A stretch of DNA of 53,123 nucleotides from Candidatus Poribacteria bacterium (GTDB taxonomy: Bacteria > Poribacteria > WGA-4E > WGA-3G), in NCBI GenBank assembly GCA_026710795.1, contig JAPOQK010000058.1:1-53123 (forward strand), read 5' to 3'. Below the pieces are notes generated by a model. It had not been told where the DNA came from. It ran no database searches and saw nothing but the letters and a program-made list of their open reading frames with translations. The first letter of the stretch is position 1. Each line of letters begins with the position of its first letter. The translations under genes and the position numbers were made by a program. Of the stretch, positions 10,401 to 18,204 are shown piece after piece.

Positions 10401-10680
10401 ATTCAGTCTGTATCTGTTTTTTGCGAAGCCACGCTTGGCAGCACCGTGTAGCAATGACATATAGCCATCCTGCAAAGCAATGTGGTTTCTTTAGGTCAGC
10501 AAGTTTTTGATATGCTTTCAGGAAGGTGTCTTGTGTTATCTCTTCGGCAATATGGAAATCACCGATTTTCCGCCAAACAAGTGCGTGAACCTGCTTCTGA
10601 TATTTGTTTACAATGTCTGAGAAAGCAGTATCATCACCATCAAGGATGCGGTGAATAAGTTCAACGTCGTTGTTTATCAT
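7468..10680 (-). CDS. Membrane-tethered ECF sigma factor with exported WD40 propellers
   Basis: A 1070-residue protein. Sigma2 is at about residues 7-75 and sigma4 at about 123-175, with GVSANTIKSRLRRARN as recognition helix. The linker IREAITNFKISPNLTDNI precedes a membrane helix at about 221-240 and the motif SLEAQSETTVELVDAQIV. The rest, about 750 residues, is WD40-like, with repeated FSPDGKTLAS and L-W-D signatures such as SPDGTYMAIASSTGIWLYD and FSPDNTILASGDTGGGICLW, enough for about two propellers. Such sigma-WD40 fusions resemble the ECF01-Gob type of planctomycetes. It is preceded by AGGTGA and an ECF-type promoter at 10742-10770, so it is probably its own transcription unit. The ligand is unknown. 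Confidence 0.88.
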   Translation of the reverse strand: MINNDVELIHRILDGDDTAFSDIVNKYQKQVHALVWRKIGDFHIAEEITQDTFLKAYQKLADLKKPHCFAGWLYVIATRCCQAWLRKKQIQTESLDELDDEALEPEAYSQYVTAQKTKTTVETQRQVVKKLLATLPESERTVITLYYFGEMTCEKISEFLGVSANTIKSRLRRARNRLKQEEPMIREAITNFKISPNLTDNILQEIAKLKPTAPSTSKPFVPWIIGASSAVLVMLLLGTGSQYLARFQLPYSLEAQSETTVELVDAQIVQNLEVEPIVRNQMGERSDFGGRNDSDGRDINQVTGDQDDYTRWKLPEGAKRRLGKGVLTDMKVSPDGTYMAIASSTGIWLYDTNQEGKSNAIALLTDHKGKVRQLTFSPDSNMFASIGNDKTIRLWETSTGKHLFTLTTPKPTGEFHSVKFIRDGKTLAGRCWDDYRVYLWDATTGKYLDSFRPKLPIIRLGQDSHRQFTTDTFFDPIGNITFAIGNKDGTISIQEGRTGMEKVRLVGQTDETQYFKVNREHDSLNPRKPTVRRTLIHLDDKPTIPKQLKADGTPYPIQYLLSAPNYSSSTYEKQPTKWIYALEFSPDGKILISKSQYRIIDGTGYSSSGGPTEIWDIDTGEQIASLALNISDVIFSGDGKTLAITGSGGVSVWDIATRQEIGVFNDAVKVVFSGDGNTLCIIEHDRYRLWDTVSRSEIKSLTLKENPFEPVSDRFELTYDGSLLATTDKNGVANIWETRKNTKIRTLTTGFTDSFTALAFAHDGKTLVSGNSTGKIELWDLNTNSAHFNFKMKDAKDSIDELLFSAEESTILTVISKKDLMLWDIIAKKAVHGNIIPDANGWSGSASMSDGTSMRVTTLSFSSNGKRLATKNSENKKVDVWDITVEKEPNHLTEIEHKWGPVGLSPDGLTLASASLSDNGIDLWNANSGELLTKLDIPKKVFVKFNNITALAFSHDAKILAGGTGKNEIHLWDFDNYKHIGILKAHKHPVCSLDFSPDNTILASGDTGGGICLWVLPDRKLLSTYKSPAKGYISDLAFSPDGKTLASTSGSSNFPKTPGGTIFLWDVPSK

Positions 10681-10741
10681 ACATCACCTATTCATGTGTT
10701 TTACCTAAATGATAACATTTATCTTTGTGTCTGTACTATAA

Positions 10742-10770
10742 ATGACGCGGGTTAGGTACAAAACGGGTGC
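10742..10770 (-). promoter_or_regulatory. ECF-type promoter of the 7468-10680 sigma gene
   Basis: Coding strand: GCACCC, then GTTTT, a 17-bp spacer and CGTCAT. The downstream CGTCA core agrees with the other sites; the -35 box has C instead of A at its fourth base. Confidence 0.72.
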
Positions 10771-10778
10771 ATAATGAA

Positions 10779-10834
10779 GAAAAAAGTTGAGGAGATCCGT
10801 TCCAATATAGTTCTATTACTAGATTGAAACGGAT
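10779..10834 (-). terminator. Likely terminator after 10920-13820
   Basis: ATCCGTT at 10795-10801 pairs with AACGGAT at 10828-10834, and inner CAAT/ATTG and TAG/CTA pairs extend the stem across single mismatches. On the minus strand a run of six T follows within about ten bases. It separates this transcription unit from the promoter at 10742-10770. Confidence 0.55.
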
Positions 10835-10919
10835 TGCTAATGTGTGTGGATTACTTGGTAGGTGCAAAAACAGGTATTGGTTGGATGTGTGAAGTTAAGA
10901 TTAATATAGAGTAGTCAAG

Positions 10920-13820
10920 TTAGTTTGGGACATTCCAAATGAATATATCTCCATCACTACCGCCGCTCGCCAGTGTTTTGCCATCAGATGAAAACACCAA
11001 TTCGCTAATCCTATAGGAATGTCCTCTCAGAGATTCTAATTGTCTACCAGTACTAATATCCCATAGTTCAATTGCTCCGTTAAGGCTACCACTTGCAAGT
11101 GTTTTGTTATCAGGAGAGAATGTCAATGTAGTTATGTTATCGCCCTGGCTTTTAAGAGATGTAAGTTGTTTACCTGTGGAAATGTCCCACAGTTGAATTT
11201 TCGGGGAACTGTTGACACTCGCAAGTATTTTGCCATCCATAGAAAACGCTAAAGTATTAGTATTTTTTGCGGTGAGACTTAACATTTGCGTTCCAGTGCT
11301 TGCATCCCACAGCCGAATTGTACCATCGTCACTACCACTTGCTATACGATGACCATTTGGAGTAAATGCCAATGCGTTAATTCTTTTTCTATGTCCTTTG
11401 AGAATGATGTGCTTCTGACTGCGTGTATCCTCCCATACCTCCCATAAGAGTATTGTAGACCGGTTATCTTTGGTAGGATCATTTGAATTTTGAGATGCTG
11501 CAAGGATATTACCATCTTGGGAAAAGATTACTGTTCCATTCACACCTCCACTTGACATTCCTGTTCTATTCTTTCCCGCAGGGTAGGGTTTCTCCGCTGT
11601 ATGTGATTCTACTGGAAACTCTGACAGTTTTTCTCCCGAATGTATATCCCATACACTTAATGTGCCAGTTACACTTTCCTTGATACGCGCATCACGCCAT
11701 TGTTTTGTATATGTAAAACCTTTTGTACTGATAATTGTGTTGCCATCAGGTGGGAATACAAAAGTGGAATATCCATCTGTGTTTATAAGCTTAGGGAGTT
11801 GAGTGAAGTTTTGAGTGTCCCACAACTGGATTGTATTCTCCTGTCCTACTGCCAAGTTGCTGCTATTATGCGAAAATGTCAATTCGCGAAGTCCGTATGT
11901 ATGTCCTTTGTGAAAAGAAGATAACTCGTTACCGGTGTCAACGTCCCAAATTTGGATTTCACCCTTATAATTCGCCCCCGCAATTCTTTTTGAATCTGAT
12001 GAAAATGCCAATGCATGTATTTTTGAGCCATGTGGAATTGGAGATTCAAACTTCTCACCGATTGTTGTGCGTAAGGTTTTGGTCGCAACATCCCATAACT
12101 CAATATCATTGTCACGTGTCTGGCATGCTAAAGTCTTACCGTTATTTGAGAACTTTACGAATCCCCAAAACCTTGGATTTTTTGTTAAGGTTTTTAGCAA
12201 TTTTCCAGTGGTTACATCCCATAAATTGATCGGGTCTTTAAAGTAAGCTGCAGAAACAAGAAGTGTTCCATCGGGTGAAAATACTAATTGTGAGATACTA
12301 TCTTTATGACCTCGAAGCGTTTTTAAGCGTTTCCCGTTACTCACATCCTCCAACCCAATTTTACCATCTTCATACCCGACTGCAAAAATGCTTTTGCCGT
12401 CACTGTTATCAATATATAGGTCTGCAGCTGAAACACCACGTCCAAAAAGAGAACTTAGGAGTGCACTAAAACCCTTTGAAGATATTGGGTGGAAGTCTTT
12501 TTTTATACCTGTCTTTATATCCCATAAATTTACTGAGCCTTTATAACTTTCACAGAGAAGTGTTTTGCCATCATCAATAAATGTTAGTGTTTTGAACGAC
12601 GACTTTTCTCTGTTAAAGGTTTTCATAAGTTTTCCTGTAGTTATGTCCCACAGCAAGATTTTATCATACATTCCACTTGCCAATGTTTTACCATCAGGTG
12701 AGAAAGCCACTTTACCAGAACGTGACTTATGGTCAGTAAAGTGTGAAAGTTCAGCACCGGTGTTAGTATCATAAATCCAAACACCAGTAGCACTTCCTAC
12801 AGCAATTTGAGTGCCATCTGGTGAAAAACTTATGCCGTTTATGGTGCCTTTACCGAGACGGGTTTTTGCACCTATCGGTAAATTCCATCGAGTATAGTCT
12901 CCATCATTCCCTAAAACTTGATTCGCTTCGTTTCCATTCCCATCGTCTTTACCGTCCTTATCAGAACGTCCCCCCAACTGATTTCGCACATCTGGCATGG
13001 CAGCTACATTCTGAACAATTTGTGCGTCAACAAGTTCAACCGTTGTTTCGGACTGTGCATCCAAACTATAGGATTGTTGGAAAAGAGGAAGGTATTGACT
13101 ACCTATACCAAGCATCAACATAACCAAAACAGTACTTGCAGTACCTATCATCCACGGTATCAATGGTTTGCTAACAGAAGGTGCAGCGGGTTTTAGTTTT
13201 GCGATTTCTTGTAGGATGTTGTCGGTAAGATTTGGTGATATTTTGTAGTTTGTAATTGCTTCTCGGATCATCGGTTCCTCCTGTTTCATTCGGTTCCGTG
13301 CGCGTCGGAGCCTACTCTTTATCGTGTTCGCGGATACACCTAAGAACTCGCTCATCTTTTCGCATGTCATTTCACCAAAGTAGTATAGCGTTATGACAGT
13401 ACGTTCACTTTCTGGTAATGTAGCAAGCAGTTTTTTGACGACTTGACGTTGGGTCTCAACAGTTGTCTTCGTTTTCTGCGCCGTGACATAGCGTGAATAC
13501 GCTTCAGGTTCAAACACTTCCTTATCAAAGTCGTCAAGCGATTCAGTCTGTATTTGCTTTTTACGAAGCCAATCATGGCAGCATCGTGTTGCTATCACAT
13601 AAAGCCATCCTGCAAATCGGTGTGGTTTTTTCAGTGTCGCAAGTTTCTGATATGCTTTTAAGAAGGTGTCCTGTGTTATCTCCTCAGCAATATGAAAATC
13701 ACCGATTTTCCGCCAAGCAAGCGCATGAACCTGCTTCTGATAGTTTCTAACCAAAGTTGAGAAAGCAGTATCATCACCATCAAGTATACGGTGAATTAAA
13801 TCCACATCGTTATTTTTCAT
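10920..13820 (-). CDS. Membrane-tethered ECF sigma factor with exported WD40 propellers
   Basis: A 966-residue paralogue of the flanking genes. Its sigma2-sigma4 module is very close to that of 7468-10680, followed by IREAITNYKISPNLTDNI, a membrane helix near residues 222-241, the SLDAQSETTVELVDAQIV motif, and roughly twelve or more WD40 blades, for example FTPNGHRIASGSDDGTIRLWD. The final blades (FSSDGKTLASGGSDGDIFIW) match the next gene closely. AAGGTGA precedes the ATG and an ECF-type promoter lies at 13898-13926. The last part of the gene and about 60 bp beyond its stop are identical to the same segment of 14080-17046, which points to recent duplication or gene conversion. Confidence 0.88.
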   Translation of the reverse strand: MKNNDVDLIHRILDGDDTAFSTLVRNYQKQVHALAWRKIGDFHIAEEITQDTFLKAYQKLATLKKPHRFAGWLYVIATRCCHDWLRKKQIQTESLDDFDKEVFEPEAYSRYVTAQKTKTTVETQRQVVKKLLATLPESERTVITLYYFGEMTCEKMSEFLGVSANTIKSRLRRARNRMKQEEPMIREAITNYKISPNLTDNILQEIAKLKPAAPSVSKPLIPWMIGTASTVLVMLMLGIGSQYLPLFQQSYSLDAQSETTVELVDAQIVQNVAAMPDVRNQLGGRSDKDGKDDGNGNEANQVLGNDGDYTRWNLPIGAKTRLGKGTINGISFSPDGTQIAVGSATGVWIYDTNTGAELSHFTDHKSRSGKVAFSPDGKTLASGMYDKILLWDITTGKLMKTFNREKSSFKTLTFIDDGKTLLCESYKGSVNLWDIKTGIKKDFHPISSKGFSALLSSLFGRGVSAADLYIDNSDGKSIFAVGYEDGKIGLEDVSNGKRLKTLRGHKDSISQLVFSPDGTLLVSAAYFKDPINLWDVTTGKLLKTLTKNPRFWGFVKFSNNGKTLACQTRDNDIELWDVATKTLRTTIGEKFESPIPHGSKIHALAFSSDSKRIAGANYKGEIQIWDVDTGNELSSFHKGHTYGLRELTFSHNSSNLAVGQENTIQLWDTQNFTQLPKLINTDGYSTFVFPPDGNTIISTKGFTYTKQWRDARIKESVTGTLSVWDIHSGEKLSEFPVESHTAEKPYPAGKNRTGMSSGGVNGTVIFSQDGNILAASQNSNDPTKDNRSTILLWEVWEDTRSQKHIILKGHRKRINALAFTPNGHRIASGSDDGTIRLWDASTGTQMLSLTAKNTNTLAFSMDGKILASVNSSPKIQLWDISTGKQLTSLKSQGDNITTLTFSPDNKTLASGSLNGAIELWDISTGRQLESLRGHSYRISELVFSSDGKTLASGGSDGDIFIWNVPN

Positions 13821-13897
13821 AGGTCACCTTCTGATATGCGCAATTTCTGAGTGTTGACATACAGACTAACACCCATTATTTAATTCTTGTAACATAA

Positions 13898-13926
13898 TAG
13901 ACGTGGGTTAGGTGCAAAATGGGTGC
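13898..13926 (-). promoter_or_regulatory. ECF-type promoter of the 10920-13820 sigma gene
   Basis: Coding strand: GCACCC, then ATTTT, a 17-bp spacer and CGTCTA. This is the most divergent of the six sites but keeps the CGTC core and the spacing. Confidence 0.65.
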
Positions 13927-13935
13927 ATAATGCTG

Positions 13936-13995
13936 AAAAAATTCCGAAGGATGATCCGATAGAATGTAGTTATATTTTAGCAGATTGTGACGGAT
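13936..13995 (-). terminator. Possible terminator after 14080-17046
   Basis: ATCCG (13954-13958) pairs with CGGAT (13991-13995) with a partly paired interior. On the minus strand GGAATTTTTTC follows. It occupies the same place as the better hairpin at 10779-10834 and looks like its diverged copy. Confidence 0.4.
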
Positions 13996-14079
13996 TGTCA
14001 ATGTGCGTGGATTACTTGGTGGGGGAAAAATAGGTATTGGTTGGATGTGTGAAGTTAAGATTAATATAGAGTAGTCAAG

Positions 14080-17046
14080 TTAGTTTGGGACATTCCAAAT
14101 GAATATATCTCCATCACTACCGCCGCTCACGAGGGTTTTCCCATCAGACGAAAATACTAAATTGATAAGTCGTCGGGAGGTATGTCCTTTTAGTAATCCC
14201 AATTGTTTGCCAGTAGATATATCCCACAGTTGAATCGTCCCGTTAAGGTTTCCACTTGCAAGAATATTGTTATCAGAAGAGAATTTCAAGTCGGTAACGA
14301 CTTCGTTTTGTCCATTGAGAGATGTAAGTTGTTTGCCGGTCCCAACATCCCACAGTTGGATGCTAACAAAATTATTGACGCTTGCCAGAATTTTACCATC
14401 CATAGAAAACGCTAATGCATCGGTTTTACTTGAAGGGATACTTGATATCTGCGTTCCAGCACTTGTATCCCACAGACGAATTGTACCATCATCACTTCCG
14501 CTTGCAAGAGTATCACCGTTAGGGGTTAATGCCAATACATTAATTTTATCTGTGTGTCCTTTGAGGGTGGTATGTACCCGACGACGCTCATCTTCCCATA
14601 CTTCCCATAAGAATATGGTGAAGCGGTAATCATCCGTAACATTTTCTCTTAATGTATTTAGAACAGTGGCAAGCATATAACCATCTTGAGAAAATATAAC
14701 TGGATTAGTCATGCCTATAATGCTGTTGCCGCCACTTGAAAAATTTCTTTGTTCTAAAATTTCTGGTTCTTCTCCTTTGTGCGATTCTACTGGATATTCA
14801 GATATTTTTTTTCCTGTATGTGTGTCCAAAAAACTTAATGTGGCAATGACACTCTCCTTGACAAACTCATCACGGACTAGTTTCTCATATCTGAATTCAC
14901 TTGTACTGGTCAATGTGCTACCATCAAAGGAAAATGCAAAAGTGGAGTATGGACCTATATCTATAAGGTTGGGAAGTTGAGTGAAGTTAAGTGTATCCCA
15001 CAATGTAATTGTATCTCCATATACGGCAGCTAAATGACTGTTATTTGGTGATAACACCAATTTATCAAGTCGAGGTGTATGTCCTTTATTATATGAGAAT
15101 AACTCGTCGCCGGTGTTAACATCCCAAATACGGATTTTTCCGTTACGATACGTCCCTACAACTCTATTAGAGTCTGCTGAAAATGCCAATTCCTGAATTG
15201 CACCATCTATCTCTCTACTAAGTGTAAGTGTTGTTCGAAGCGTTTTAGTTGCAACATCCCACAACTCAATTTTCCTAGCCCGTATTTCCCTAGCCCATGC
15301 CTGATCAATTTCCATAATCCATGACTGACAAGCCAAGATTTTACCATCTTTAGAGAAACTCAGAATTCCTCGATGTTTACTCGGATTTTGAGTTAAGGAT
15401 TTTAGCAATTTTCCAGTGGTTACATCCCATAAACGGGGTGGAGTATTAGATTTATCAGTTGCAACAAGAAGAGTGCCATCTGGTGAAAATAACAATTGAG
15501 AGATAGGTTCTTCATGGTCTTGAAGTGTTTTCAAGTGTCGTCCGGTTATCGCATCCTCCAACTGAATTTTACCATCCGCTTCCCCGACCGCAAAAATACC
15601 TCTGTTGTCAACGTTGTTAAGGTATAAGTCCGCTGATTTAATTTCATATTCCTTTTTGGCAAAATACCCGCTTATGTATCTCGGTAATGGACTTGCTCCA
15701 TGCGGTGGTGGAGGGAGGAAGTCCTTAATTACATCAGTAGAGATATCCCATAAACGAACTGAGCCGTTGCTATTCTTACAGAGAAGAGTTTTGCCATCGT
15801 CAATTATTTTTAGGTCTATTATGTATCCCACCTTGTTTTTAAAAGTCTTTATAAGTTTTCCTGTTTCTATATCCCACAGCAAAATGTCACCATGTAATCC
15901 ACTCGCCAATGTTTTACCATCCGGAGAGAATACCACCTTCCCTGATGGTGTTTTGTGGTCAGTCAGTAGTGTGAGTTCAGCACCAGTGTTAGTATCATAA
16001 ATCCAAACACCGGTAGCACTTCCTACAGCAATTTGAGTGCCATCTGGTGAAAAACTAATGCCGTTTATGGTACCTTTACCGAGACGGGTTTTTGCACCTT
16101 TCGGTAAATTCCATTGGGTGTAGTCTCCGTCATTCCCTAAAACCTGATTCGCTTCGTTTCCGCTTCCATCATTCTTACTGTCTCTATCTGAACGTCCCAC
16201 CAACTGATTTCGCACATCTGGCATGGCAGCTACATTCTGAACAATTGGTGCGTCAACAAGTTCAACCGTCGTTTCGGACTGTGCATCCAAACTATAGGAT
16301 TGTTGGAAAAGAGACAGGTGTTGACTACCTATACCAAGCATCAACATAACCAAAACAGTACTTGCAGCACCTATCATCCACGGTATCAATGGTTTGCTAA
16401 CGGTAGGTGTAGTAGGTTTTAGTTCTGTGATTTCTTGCATAATGTTGTCTATTAGGTTAGGTAATATATTGAAGTTTGTAATTGCTTCTCGGATCATCGG
16501 TTCCTCCTGTTTCATTCGGTTCCGTGCGCGTCGGAGGCGACTCTTTATTGTGTTTGCAGATACACCTAAGAACTCACTCATCTTTTCGCATGTCATTTCA
16601 CCAAAGTAGTATAGTGTGATGACAGTACGTTCACTTTCTGGTAATGTAGCAAGCAGTTTCTTGACGACTTCTTGTTGTGTCTTGTCGGTAGTTTGTGCTT
16701 GTTCCTCTGCAACATGGTGCGAATAGGCATCTTTATTTGTTTTAGGAGTATTTATCTTTTCCAATACTTGTGCATGCAAGCGTTTTTTACGGAACCACGT
16801 GAGACATCGGCGGGTTGCAATCACATAAAGCCATCCTGCAAACCTGTGGGGTTCTTTGAGGGTATGGAGTTGCTGATATGCTTTGAGAAAGGTATCTTGC
16901 GTAATATCTTCGGCGAGATGGAAATCCCCTGTTTTTCTCCAAACAAGTGCGTGAACCTGTTTCTGATATTTTCTCACCAATTCAGAGAAGGCGTTATTAT
17001 CCCCTGCAAGGGTGCGTTGAATCATTTCAGCGTCTTCGTTTTTCAT
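14080..17046 (-). CDS. Membrane-tethered ECF sigma factor with exported WD40 propellers
   Basis: About 988 residues counted from the ATG at 17046, which has GGAG seven bases upstream. An in-frame ATG 27 bases earlier has no such site and would add residues absent from the paralogues. The order is sigma2, sigma4 (GVSANTIKSRLRRARN), IREAITNFNILPNLIDNI linker, membrane helix, SLDAQSETTVELVDAPIV, then WD40 blades such as LTPNGDTLASGSDDGTIRLWD. It is close to 10920-13820 over most of its length but has diverged in several middle blades, which may mean different ligand specificity. The ECF-type promoter is at 17095-17122. Confidence 0.88.
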   Translation of the reverse strand: MKNEDAEMIQRTLAGDNNAFSELVRKYQKQVHALVWRKTGDFHLAEDITQDTFLKAYQQLHTLKEPHRFAGWLYVIATRRCLTWFRKKRLHAQVLEKINTPKTNKDAYSHHVAEEQAQTTDKTQQEVVKKLLATLPESERTVITLYYFGEMTCEKMSEFLGVSANTIKSRLRRARNRMKQEEPMIREAITNFNILPNLIDNIMQEITELKPTTPTVSKPLIPWMIGAASTVLVMLMLGIGSQHLSLFQQSYSLDAQSETTVELVDAPIVQNVAAMPDVRNQLVGRSDRDSKNDGSGNEANQVLGNDGDYTQWNLPKGAKTRLGKGTINGISFSPDGTQIAVGSATGVWIYDTNTGAELTLLTDHKTPSGKVVFSPDGKTLASGLHGDILLWDIETGKLIKTFKNKVGYIIDLKIIDDGKTLLCKNSNGSVRLWDISTDVIKDFLPPPPHGASPLPRYISGYFAKKEYEIKSADLYLNNVDNRGIFAVGEADGKIQLEDAITGRHLKTLQDHEEPISQLLFSPDGTLLVATDKSNTPPRLWDVTTGKLLKSLTQNPSKHRGILSFSKDGKILACQSWIMEIDQAWAREIRARKIELWDVATKTLRTTLTLSREIDGAIQELAFSADSNRVVGTYRNGKIRIWDVNTGDELFSYNKGHTPRLDKLVLSPNNSHLAAVYGDTITLWDTLNFTQLPNLIDIGPYSTFAFSFDGSTLTSTSEFRYEKLVRDEFVKESVIATLSFLDTHTGKKISEYPVESHKGEEPEILEQRNFSSGGNSIIGMTNPVIFSQDGYMLATVLNTLRENVTDDYRFTIFLWEVWEDERRRVHTTLKGHTDKINVLALTPNGDTLASGSDDGTIRLWDTSAGTQISSIPSSKTDALAFSMDGKILASVNNFVSIQLWDVGTGKQLTSLNGQNEVVTDLKFSSDNNILASGNLNGTIQLWDISTGKQLGLLKGHTSRRLINLVFSSDGKTLVSGGSDGDIFIWNVPN

Positions 17047-17094
17047 CGGTAGACTCCACAAAGGAATTATCATTACGATTCATTTATACATATA

Positions 17095-17122
17095 GTGACG
17101 CGTGGAGCGACAAAACGGGTGC
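17095..17122 (-). promoter_or_regulatory. ECF-type promoter of the 14080-17046 sigma gene
   Basis: Coding strand: GCACCC, then GTTTT, a spacer of 16 bp and CGTCAC. The spacer is one base shorter than in the other five sites. Confidence 0.7.
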
Positions 17123-17153
17123 ATTTCTTATAAAAAAGTGTAATTCAGGGCAA

Positions 17154-18176
17154 TTATTTAATTAAGATGACTTTCTTAATATCCCAAATGATTACTGTTC
17201 CATCCGAACATCCACTCGCAAGGGCTTTATCTTTGGCAAAGGCAGTTCCTGCAAATGCCTTATCTCCCAAAAACGTTACAGCACCAATACCACCCGTATG
17301 TCCTGTAAACGTATGCAGATGCTTTCCAGTTGTAACATCCCATAAACGAACCGTTTTATCGGAACTCCCACTTGCAAGAAGTTTACCATTTGTAGAGTAA
17401 TCCACAGCGGTGATAGCATCTGTATGTCCTATAAAAGTATAAAGAGGTTTGTCCCTGTCTGCTATATGCCATAACTGGATTGTCTTGTCCATGCTTCCAG
17501 TAACGAAAGTTTTCCCACCTTGGTAAAGGACTAATACGTTAACCGAATCGGTATGTTCACTTACAACATGCCAATAATTCCCACTGATCTCAATAATACA
17601 TGTAATCGGCATAGTATTATACACCTTTGCCACGGTTTCTCCCTTATTTGAAGATGCGATTGTTATGAATGTAACATCTGTCCTTGAGGAAATTTGAGAA
17701 CTCATCCGACCACCATCACGTGGGTACCAAGATCGAATTGTGTCGTCTTTGCTACTTCCACTCCAAAACTTTTTACCGTTACGAGAGAAGGCAACAGTAT
17801 TAACAGGTGCTGTGTGTTCTTCTCGGGTACGTCTGAGTTTTCCTGTCTCTGTCTCCCACAACCGCACTGTCTTAGCTAAACCACCACTTACGAGAAGTTT
17901 ACCATTTGGAGAATAGGCAAGTGCTAATACCGAATCGGTATGTCCAGCCAGTACTGTCAGTTCTTTATAAGTGGTCGCATCATAGATGTATATATTTTCC
18001 CCAGCTGCCACAGCAAGTTGATTTGCGGATCGAGAATATGTGATTGCATTCACGGGTGCATCACTGATATTGATTTGTGTTATTGCTCCCTGAGGTAAAT
18101 CTTGTGCAGAAACGTTCATTGAAAGGACAGCAAGGGTTATGAGAAATATATAAAAAACAAACTTCGTTATCTTCAT
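17154..18176 (-). CDS. Exported WD40-repeat protein
   Basis: A 340-residue protein with an N-terminal signal peptide (MKITKFVFYIFLITLAVLSM, cleavage probably near VSA-QD) and about seven WD40 blades, enough for one propeller. Clear blades include YSPNGKLLVSGGLAKTVRLW and YSTNGKLLASGSSDKTVRLWD. It has no sigma domain. It starts 28 bp after the sigma factor gene 18205-19551 and is probably cotranscribed with it. That sigma factor lacks its own propeller, so this protein may be the separate sensor or partner for it (inference). A scaffold role is equally possible. Confidence 0.85.
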   Translation of the reverse strand: MKITKFVFYIFLITLAVLSMNVSAQDLPQGAITQINISDAPVNAITYSRSANQLAVAAGENIYIYDATTYKELTVLAGHTDSVLALAYSPNGKLLVSGGLAKTVRLWETETGKLRRTREEHTAPVNTVAFSRNGKKFWSGSSKDDTIRSWYPRDGGRMSSQISSRTDVTFITIASSNKGETVAKVYNTMPITCIIEISGNYWHVVSEHTDSVNVLVLYQGGKTFVTGSMDKTIQLWHIADRDKPLYTFIGHTDAITAVDYSTNGKLLASGSSDKTVRLWDVTTGKHLHTFTGHTGGIGAVTFLGDKAFAGTAFAKDKALASGCSDGTVIIWDIKKVILIK

Positions 18177-18204
18177 TTTTATTTCCTTATTTAGTGGTTG
18201 TAAA

